DNA from: Ruminococcus sp.
GTDB taxonomy: Bacteria > Bacillota > Clostridia > Oscillospirales > Ruminococcaceae
Length of the DNA stretch: 64,000 nt
Direction: 5' to 3'
Assembly: GCA_017516465.1 (NCBI GenBank)
Contig: JAFXCR010000043.1
Span: 1-64,000, forward strand
Part shown: positions 59,130 to 64,000 of the stretch, piece after piece
Layout: every line of letters begins with the position of its first letter
Numbering within the stretch: the first letter of the stretch is position 1
Notes under the pieces: generated by a model
Database searches by the model: none
Told to the model about the DNA's origin: nothing
What the model saw: the letters and a program-made list of their open reading frames with translations, nothing else
Made by a program: the position numbers and the translations under genes

Positions 59130-59492
59130 ATGGCAGAAACTAAGCTTACCAACGAATTTGTCCGTTCCTTTGACGGACATGAAAAGATCAGGATGACAAA
59201 GGCGGCAGAAAAGCTTACTGAGTTCGGAGAAAAGCAGAACGATGTGAATGAGGCTCTTGCCGGAAATATCAACAGTCTTATAAAGCGTGTATGTGCTCTG
59301 GAGGACAAACAGGAAAAAAATACCGAGATCATGAAGAAAATCGCCAATGAGCTTGCTGCTTTCAAGCGTGAGCTTGACAGGGTAAGACTTACGGAAAAGC
59401 TGAATTCCGGTGCAATCGAAAGACTATCGAATGCTATGTCTCTGGCAGCTGCTCCGGCTGAGGAAGGCTCTGGCGAAAACGGTGAGGAATAA
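59130..59492 (+). CDS. Small coiled-coil protein
   Basis: A 120-residue charged protein, start at ATG 59130 (GAGGTG upstream; two earlier in-frame ATGs lie inside the preceding gene). Heptad-like sequence from about residue 45 to 95 (ALEDKQEKNTEIMKKIANEL) indicates a coiled coil; the tail is Gly/Glu-rich. No membrane segment. It follows the lipoprotein by 10 bp. Function unknown. Confidence 0.7.
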   Translation: MAETKLTNEFVRSFDGHEKIRMTKAAEKLTEFGEKQNDVNEALAGNINSLIKRVCALEDKQEKNTEIMKKIANELAAFKRELDRVRLTEKLNSGAIERLSNAMSLAAAPAEEGSGENGEE

Positions 59493-59557
59493 TTGAGATT
59501 TCATTGGTATGTGTAAAAAATTGCAGGCAGATATATTTTATAGGTTTATAACTTATG

Positions 59558-59632
59558 TAGGGGCGGATGCCTACATCCGCCCGTTATGAATGTAATTTGT
59601 CTGCGGTGCGATGTGGGCATCGCACCCTACAT
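59558..59632 (+). repeat. Paired REP-like palindromes (BIME-like)
   Basis: GTAGGGGCGGATGCCTACAT with CCGCCC, spacer ATGAATGTAATTTGTC, then GGTGCGATGTGGGCATCGCA with CCCTAC. The same pair, inverted and with base-pair-preserving changes in the second stem loop, is at 15949-16020. Confidence 0.82.
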
Positions 59633-59672
59633 TGCATATATTTATTTTATATATATATTTCACTGTAATCTA

Positions 59673-59701
59673 TTGACAATTCTGAGGTTTTGTTATATTA
59701 T
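59673..59701 (+). promoter_or_regulatory. Promoter of the ATP synthase operon
   Basis: TTGACA (59673-59678), 17 nt, TATTAT (59696-59701). Confidence 0.8.
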
Positions 59702-59708
59702 TAATAGT

Positions 59709-59831
59709 GGAAACTGCTCTGCAATATGAAGCAGGGCTTCCGCTGATTCTGTACGGATAAACGGAGGTTTTCACAACTCTCCGTTTTTTATTTATTACAG
59801 CAATACCGCACAGGTTTTGCACGGTATTGTC
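59709..59831 (+). promoter_or_regulatory. atp leader with terminator-like hairpin
   Basis: After the promoter: an inverted repeat with GGAA...CTGC and GCAG...TTCC (59709-59741), then AAACGGAG / CTCCGTTT (59759-59786) followed by further T to make T6, and CAATACCG / CGGTATTG (59801-59828). The middle element looks like an intrinsic terminator about 65 bp before atpB, suggesting attenuation; alternatively it ends an unrelated short transcript. Confidence 0.55.
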
Positions 59832-59852
59832 TTAGAATGAGGGTGCTTGTAT

Positions 59853-60539
59853 ATGGATATTGCTGAAAAGCTCCTTGAGGAGCTTGAATGCCGTGTAGCC
59901 TTTACCATACCGATTTTCGGGGGAATCCCCGTTCCTGAGTCATGCGTTATGACGTGGGGAATAATGGTAGTTGTCGTGCTTGTTTCAATGCTGATTGTCA
60001 GAAGGCTGAAAACTGTTCCCACCGGAGCACAATGTCTGCTGGAAATCGGCATAAACTGGATGAATAACTTTTTCCTTGACATTCTCGGTCCGAAGGGGAA
60101 GAAATATCTTCCGATCCTTGAAACGATGCTGATTTACATAGGTATCTCGAATATAGTCGGCATAGTGGGGCTTCGTCCGCCGACAAAGGATCTGGGAGTT
60201 ACCGCAACACTTGCGATATTTGCAATACTGCTGATACAGTTCTGCGGTATAAAGGAACGTGGCGGAAAAGGCTGGCTTCACAGCTTTATCGAACCTATGC
60301 CGCTGCTTTTGCCAATCAAGATACTTGAGCTTTTCATCAAGCCGCTTTCGCTCTGTATGCGTCTTTTCGGAAACATTCTCGGTGCATTCGTTGTAATGGA
60401 GCTTATAAGGCTTGTTGTTCCGGTGGGAATTCCGCTGGTTCTCGGCTTGTATTTTGACATCTTCGACGGATGTATTCAGGCTTATGTATTTGTATTTCTC
60501 ACCTCTTTGTTCATGGCTGAGGCAATGGAAGAGGAATAA
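59853..60539 (+). CDS. atpB: ATP synthase F0 subunit a
   Basis: Membrane stator subunit that forms the ion half-channels beside the c-ring. The 228 residues have five to six helices, with LCMRLFGNILGAFVVMELIR carrying the essential Arg region and ending QAYVFVFLTSLFMAEA. Start at ATG 59853 (GAGGG 9 nt upstream); a TTG two codons earlier is too close. First gene of the operon; no atpI is present upstream. Confidence 0.95.
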   Translation: MDIAEKLLEELECRVAFTIPIFGGIPVPESCVMTWGIMVVVVLVSMLIVRRLKTVPTGAQCLLEIGINWMNNFFLDILGPKGKKYLPILETMLIYIGISNIVGIVGLRPPTKDLGVTATLAIFAILLIQFCGIKERGGKGWLHSFIEPMPLLLPIKILELFIKPLSLCMRLFGNILGAFVVMELIRLVVPVGIPLVLGLYFDIFDGCIQAYVFVFLTSLFMAEAMEEE

Positions 60540-60547
60540 CAGACAGC

Positions 60548-60568
60548 ACCGCACAAGCTCTGTGCGGT
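60548..60568 (+). other. atpB-atpE intercistronic hairpin
   Basis: ACCGCACA / TGTGCGGT with a 5-nt loop, just before the strong GGAGG of the first atpE. It may help raise c-subunit expression relative to subunit a (inference). Confidence 0.6.
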
Positions 60569-60597
60569 ATTGCTAATATTTTTTTGGAGGATTTTTT

Positions 60598-60819
60598 ATG
60601 GGAGCAATCGCATTGGGTGCCGCTATTGCCGTTCTTACGGGAGCAGGCGCAGGAATTGGAATCGGAATTGCAACATCAAAGGCGGCTGAGGCAATCGCAC
60701 GTCAGCCGGAAGCCAAGGGAGATATCAACAAAGCACTTCTTTTAGGATGCGCTCTTGCTGAAGCTACGGCTATCTATGGCTTTGTAATCGCAATACTCAT
60801 CATCTTTTTCCTTAAATAA
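60598..60819 (+). CDS. atpE: ATP synthase F0 subunit c, copy 1
   Basis: Rotor-ring subunit, 73 residues, two helices. Loop motif ARQPEAKGDI and ion-binding Glu in CALAEATAIYG. The helix-1 position that is Gln in Na+-type rings (GVGQG) is Ile here (GIGIG), and the residue after the Glu is Ala rather than Ser, which points to H+ coupling. TGGAGG precedes the ATG. The protein is identical to that of the next gene. Confidence 0.96.
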   Translation: MGAIALGAAIAVLTGAGAGIGIGIATSKAAEAIARQPEAKGDINKALLLGCALAEATAIYGFVIAILIIFFLK

Positions 60820-60833
60820 AACGGAGGTTTACT

Positions 60834-61055
60834 ATGGGAGCAATCGCATTGGGTGCCGCTATTGCCGTTCTTACGGGAGCAGGTGCAGGAATCGGAATCG
60901 GAATTGCAACATCAAAGGCGGCTGAGGCAATCGCACGTCAGCCGGAAGCCAAGGGAGATATCAACAAAGCACTTCTTTTAGGATGTGCTCTTGCTGAAGC
61001 TACGGCTATCTATGGCTTTGTAATCGCAATACTCATCATCTTTTTCCTTAAGTAA
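60834..61055 (+). CDS. atpE: ATP synthase F0 subunit c, copy 2
   Basis: A tandem duplicate 14 bp after copy 1, with its own CGGAGG. The 73-residue product is identical; the DNA differs at only four third-codon positions over 222 bp. This indicates recent duplication or gene conversion and may serve to increase c-subunit dosage for the ring (inference). Confidence 0.96.
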   Translation: MGAIALGAAIAVLTGAGAGIGIGIATSKAAEAIARQPEAKGDINKALLLGCALAEATAIYGFVIAILIIFFLK

Positions 61056-61075
61056 GAGCAGGAGGAAGCAATTTT

Positions 61076-61564
61076 ATGCTGGATATAGACCACTGGAACT
61101 TTATATGGGCGGCAGTAAATTTCATACTGCTGTTCATATTGCTTAAGATATTCCTTTTCAAGCCGGTCGGAAAGATCATGGATGAACGTACCCGTACTAT
61201 TCAGGATGATCTCGATGCCGCAAAGAAATCCAAGGAAGAAGCCGAGGCTTTGAAAAAGGAGTATGAGGACAGCATCAGCGAGGCAAAGGAAAAGGCTCAG
61301 GAAATTATCATGAAAGCTCACGAGGACGCAGAATCGGAGAAATCTGCCATTCTGAAAAAATCTCAGGAGGAAGCAGACCAGATGATTTCTGACGCAAACA
61401 AGACTATCGAAAACGAGCGTAAGAGAGTTCTTGCACAGGCACAGACTCAGATCGCCGACCTTGCTATTGAAGCTGCCTCGAAAATTATCGGAGAAAATCT
61501 TGATGACGAGAAAAACCGCCGCCTTGTGGATGAATTCTTATCCGATGAGGAGGGTGATGCCTGA
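61076..61564 (+). CDS. atpF: ATP synthase F0 subunit b
   Basis: Peripheral stalk subunit, 162 residues. One N-terminal helix (WNFIWAAVNFILLFILLKIFL) anchors a long charged coiled coil (about residues 35-150) that reaches the delta domain on top of F1. The last base overlaps the start of the delta-alpha fusion by 1 bp (TGATG). AGGAGG lies upstream of the ATG. Confidence 0.95.
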   Translation: MLDIDHWNFIWAAVNFILLFILLKIFLFKPVGKIMDERTRTIQDDLDAAKKSKEEAEALKKEYEDSISEAKEKAQEIIMKAHEDAESEKSAILKKSQEEADQMISDANKTIENERKRVLAQAQTQIADLAIEAASKIIGENLDDEKNRRLVDEFLSDEEGDA

Positions 61565-63597
61565 TGAGTACCGCAGATAAAGAACTTCTCAGGGAGCTTC
61601 TTCGTCTTGATATCACTCAGGATGACGCAGAAGCCGCAAAGCATATCTTTACAGATTGTAAAGATGTTGCTGATACTCTTTCAAATCCGCTTGTTACCTC
61701 GGATGAAAAGCGTTCGATAATCTCACGGCTTTTTCCCGAAAGTCTGCACAGATTTATGCTTGGTGCAGTAAAGAACAGAAGTATAGAGTCTGTTCCTGCC
61801 GCACTGGAAGAATACAATGACGCACTTCTTGAAAAGCAGGGATGTATCAAGGCTGTTGTCCGCTATGTTACGCCGCTTACGGAGAGTCAGCAGGCTGATC
61901 TCCGCAGATATATAATGGAAAAATTCGTCAAGGATGATATTTCCATAGAGTACAGGCAGGATCCCGATATCATAGGAGGATTCATCCTCAATGCAGGCGA
62001 TGTCGAGTACGATAAGAGTTACCGCAGTGCTCTCAGCCGCATGAAGGAAAGCCTTCACAGTAGAGCTACTGAATATACAGGCAGTAATAAAGAAAAAGCT
62101 GTTATCGGCTCTATGAACGATATAATCTCCGTGCTTAAAACGGAGATTCAGGACTTTGATGTAAAATCCGGAGCCACTGAAACCGGATTCATAACACGTC
62201 TCGGAGATGGAATTGCTCAGGTAAGAGGAATGAATTCCGTTATGTATGGCGAGCTTGTTGAGTTTGAAACAGGAATCAGAGGAATCGTACAGAATATAGA
62301 GGAAAAAACAACAGGCATAGTGCTTCTTGGCGATGACTACGGACTTACAGAAGGCTCCTCCGTTGCCAGAACGGGAAAACGTGCCGGAATCGGCGTGAGC
62401 AGCGAACTTATCGGACGTGTCGTTGATGCTCTCGGCGCACCAGTTGACGGCGGAGAAAGAATAATCGCCGAGGACTACTTTCCTATTGAACGTGAGGCTC
62501 CCGGAGTTATCGAGAGAAAGCCGGTAAATGTTCCGCTTGAGACGGGAATTCTTGCCATTGACTCCATGTTCCCCATCGGACGCGGACAGCGTGAGCTTAT
62601 TATCGGTGACAGACAGACAGGAAAGACCTCAATTGCCATCGATACTATCATAAATCAGAAGGACAAGAACATTATCTGCGTATATGTGGCTATCGGTCAG
62701 AAGAATTCTACCGTTGCACAGATCGTGGGAACTCTCAGGAAGCACGGAGCCATGGATCACACTGTTGTAGTGTGTGCTTCTGCAAGCGATCCGGCACCGT
62801 TTCAGTATATAGCCCCCTATTCGGGAACTGCGATCGCTGAATATTTCATGTCAAAGGGACATGATGTCCTCATTGTATACGATGATCTTTCAAAGCACGC
62901 GGTAGCATACCGTGCGATGTCGCTGCTGCTTCACAGACCTCCGGGACGTGAGGCATATCCGGGCGATGTTTTCTATCTGCATTCAAGGCTTCTGGAACGC
63001 TCCTGCCGCCTTGATGATGAACACGGCGGAGGATCGCTGACGGCACTGCCGGTTATAGAGACTCTTGCCGGAGATATCTCCGCATATATTCCGACAAACG
63101 TTATTTCTATCACGGACGGACAGATTTTCCTTGAAAGCGAGCTTTTCAATGCCGGACAGCGTCCTGCGGTGAATTATGGACTTTCTGTGTCCCGTGTAGG
63201 AGGAGCCGCCCAGACAAAGGCAATGAAAAAAGCTGCCGGAAATCTCCGTATCGACCTTGCTCAGTACAAGGAAATGGAAATCTTCACGCAGTTTTCGTCT
63301 GAGCTTGACCAGTCCACTACGGAGCTTCTTGCTCACGGAAGAATGCTTACAGAGCTGCTCAAACAGCCTTTGTGCAGACCCCTGCCGCATTATGAACAGG
63401 TAATTCTGCTTTATGCGGCACAGCACGGATTTTTCAAGGGGATTCCCGCCGCAGAAATCAAGGATTACTGTGACGATCTTATGAGCTACATCGGCACATA
63501 CGGACAGGATATCATAGCGGAAATCGAGCAGAACAAGGTGCTTACTGACGACCTTTCCGAGAGAATCGAGCGGATTGTCACTGCATTCGAGGAATAA
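61564..63597 (+). CDS. atpHA: Natural fusion of ATP synthase delta and alpha subunits
   Basis: One 677-codon frame. Residues 1-165 are a delta/OSCP subunit (LLRLDITQDDAEAA, NPLVTSDEKRSII, VTPLTESQQADL, DPDIIGGFILNAGD). An 18-residue linker follows. Residues 184-677 are a whole alpha subunit: RLGDGIAQVRG, Walker A GDRQTGKT at 348-355, LIVYDDLSKHAVAYR, PGREAYPGD and the C-terminal helices. Alpha normally starts near where M184 lies; its ATG (62113) has no ribosome site, unlike other genes in the operon. Delta normally binds alpha N-termini at the top of F1, so the joined ends are spatially compatible, but three alpha per F1 would bring three delta domains. A sequencing error or internal start cannot be fully excluded. 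Confidence 0.9.
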   Translation: MSTADKELLRELLRLDITQDDAEAAKHIFTDCKDVADTLSNPLVTSDEKRSIISRLFPESLHRFMLGAVKNRSIESVPAALEEYNDALLEKQGCIKAVVRYVTPLTESQQADLRRYIMEKFVKDDISIEYRQDPDIIGGFILNAGDVEYDKSYRSALSRMKESLHSRATEYTGSNKEKAVIGSMNDIISVLKTEIQDFDVKSGATETGFITRLGDGIAQVRGMNSVMYGELVEFETGIRGIVQNIEEKTTGIVLLGDDYGLTEGSSVARTGKRAGIGVSSELIGRVVDALGAPVDGGERIIAEDYFPIEREAPGVIERKPVNVPLETGILAIDSMFPIGRGQRELIIGDRQTGKTSIAIDTIINQKDKNIICVYVAIGQKNSTVAQIVGTLRKHGAMDHTVVVCASASDPAPFQYIAPYSGTAIAEYFMSKGHDVLIVYDDLSKHAVAYRAMSLLLHRPPGREAYPGDVFYLHSRLLERSCRLDDEHGGGSLTALPVIETLAGDISAYIPTNVISITDGQIFLESELFNAGQRPAVNYGLSVSRVGGAAQTKAMKKAAGNLRIDLAQYKEMEIFTQFSSELDQSTTELLAHGRMLTELLKQPLCRPLPHYEQVILLYAAQHGFFKGIPAAEIKDYCDDLMSYIGTYGQDIIAEIEQNKVLTDDLSERIERIVTAFEE

Positions 63598-63610
63598 GAG
63601 GTGAGCAGAT

Positions 63611-64000
63611 ATGCCTAATATGAGAGAGATACGGGAACGTATCGACAGCATAAAGCAGATACTGAAAATCACTAACGCTATGTACCTTATATCCTCGTCA
63701 AAGCTTAAAAAGGCACGAAAGGCACTTGATGCAACAGAGCCTTACTTCTATAAATTGCAGGAAACAATTGAAAGCGTTATGGAGCATACTCCGCACATGA
63801 GGCAGATGTATTTCGACCGCCGTCCGAATATTTCTCCGGAGAAGCGTAAAAAGGGCTATATCGTCATTACTGCCGACAAGGGACTCTGCGGAAGCTACAA
63901 CCACAACATACTGAAATTCACCGAAAACGAGCTTGCAAAATCGCCTGATATCAACAACTGCTATCTTTTCGTGCTGGGACAGGTCGGAAGAATATACTTC
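63611..64000 (+). CDS. atpG: ATP synthase F1 subunit gamma (partial, runs off window)
   Basis: The first 130 residues of the central rotor shaft. MPNMREIRERIDSIKQILKI and TNAMYLISSSKLKKA form the N-terminal helix of the coiled coil; YIVITADKGLCGSYN is the conserved gamma motif. GAGGTG precedes ATG 63611, 13 bp after the fusion gene. The remaining gene and, presumably, atpD and atpC lie beyond 64000. Confidence 0.95.
   Translation, partial: MPNMREIRERIDSIKQILKITNAMYLISSSKLKKARKALDATEPYFYKLQETIESVMEHTPHMRQMYFDRRPNISPEKRKKGYIVITADKGLCGSYNHNILKFTENELAKSPDINNCYLFVLGQVGRIYF

Noticed and set aside
62113..63597. Separate alpha-subunit gene starting at Met184 of the fusion
   Set aside because: The ATG lacks a GGAGG-type ribosome site, whereas neighbouring atp genes have one, and the frame is open through from delta. 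Internal initiation remains possible but is not the simplest reading.

Overview
The window looks like the replication-origin end of a chromosome from a low-to-middle-GC, spore-gene-carrying Clostridia, most like Ruminococcus (Oscillospiraceae). The reasons are the Firmicute gene order dnaA-dnaN-yaaA-recF-remB-gyrB-gyrA, the presence of Spo0A, germination protease Gpr, a YtaF-like protein and a SleB-like hydrolase, Thr-rich secreted proteins, and GH95/GH26 glycosidases. This assignment rests on remembered family patterns; no database search was made.

Layout. 0.1-2.4 kb: dnaA with DnaA-box clusters on both sides and an AT-rich unwinding-type tract (oriC). 2.4-11.6 kb: dnaN, S4 protein, recF, remB, an inserted REP-associated Y1 transposase, gyrB, a YcxB-like protein, gyrA and a phosphoesterase. 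11.7-25 kb: YtaF-like protein, cell-wall hydrolase, gpr, rpsT, two unusual surface or repeat proteins, DegV, sugar-isomerase-like protein, nrdR, small membrane proteins, rRNA pseudouridine synthase, MsmK-type ATPase and a lipoprotein. 25.1-25.5 kb: a second dense DnaA-box cluster. 25.8-34.7 kb (minus strand): carB, then the heat-shock operon hrcA-grpE-dnaK-dnaJ under a perfect CIRCE. 34.8-44.3 kb: VanY-type peptidase, a zinc-ribbon repeat protein, mscL, recR-ebfC-dnaX behind the SRP RNA, then ylxM-ffh-Imm17-like-rpsP-khpA. 44.5-50.9 kb: GH95, GH26, a degenerate HAD protein and spo0A. 51.6-58.4 kb: an exopolysaccharide operon (priming transferase, manC, gmd, two GT4 transferases, rmd) that implies GDP-D-rhamnose. 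59.7-64 kb: F-type ATP synthase operon, running off the window in atpG.

The most unusual signal is in the ATP synthase operon. One uninterrupted 677-codon gene joins a complete delta subunit (atpH) to a complete alpha subunit (atpA), and upstream of it are two tandem atpE genes encoding identical c subunits. Since F1 holds three alpha but normally one delta, the fusion raises a direct stoichiometry question.

The intergenic space is rich in dispersed repeats. Family A/B elements (about 90-105 bp, several small hairpins, ending in GGTGCC) sit against stop codons and, in one case, 1 bp from the CIRCE operator. REP-like palindromes are capped by GTAGGG/CCCTAC, with cores that vary in a base-pair-preserving way; two of them lie inside the transposase gene itself. 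Most transcription units carry a clear sigma-A promoter with a 17-nt spacer.
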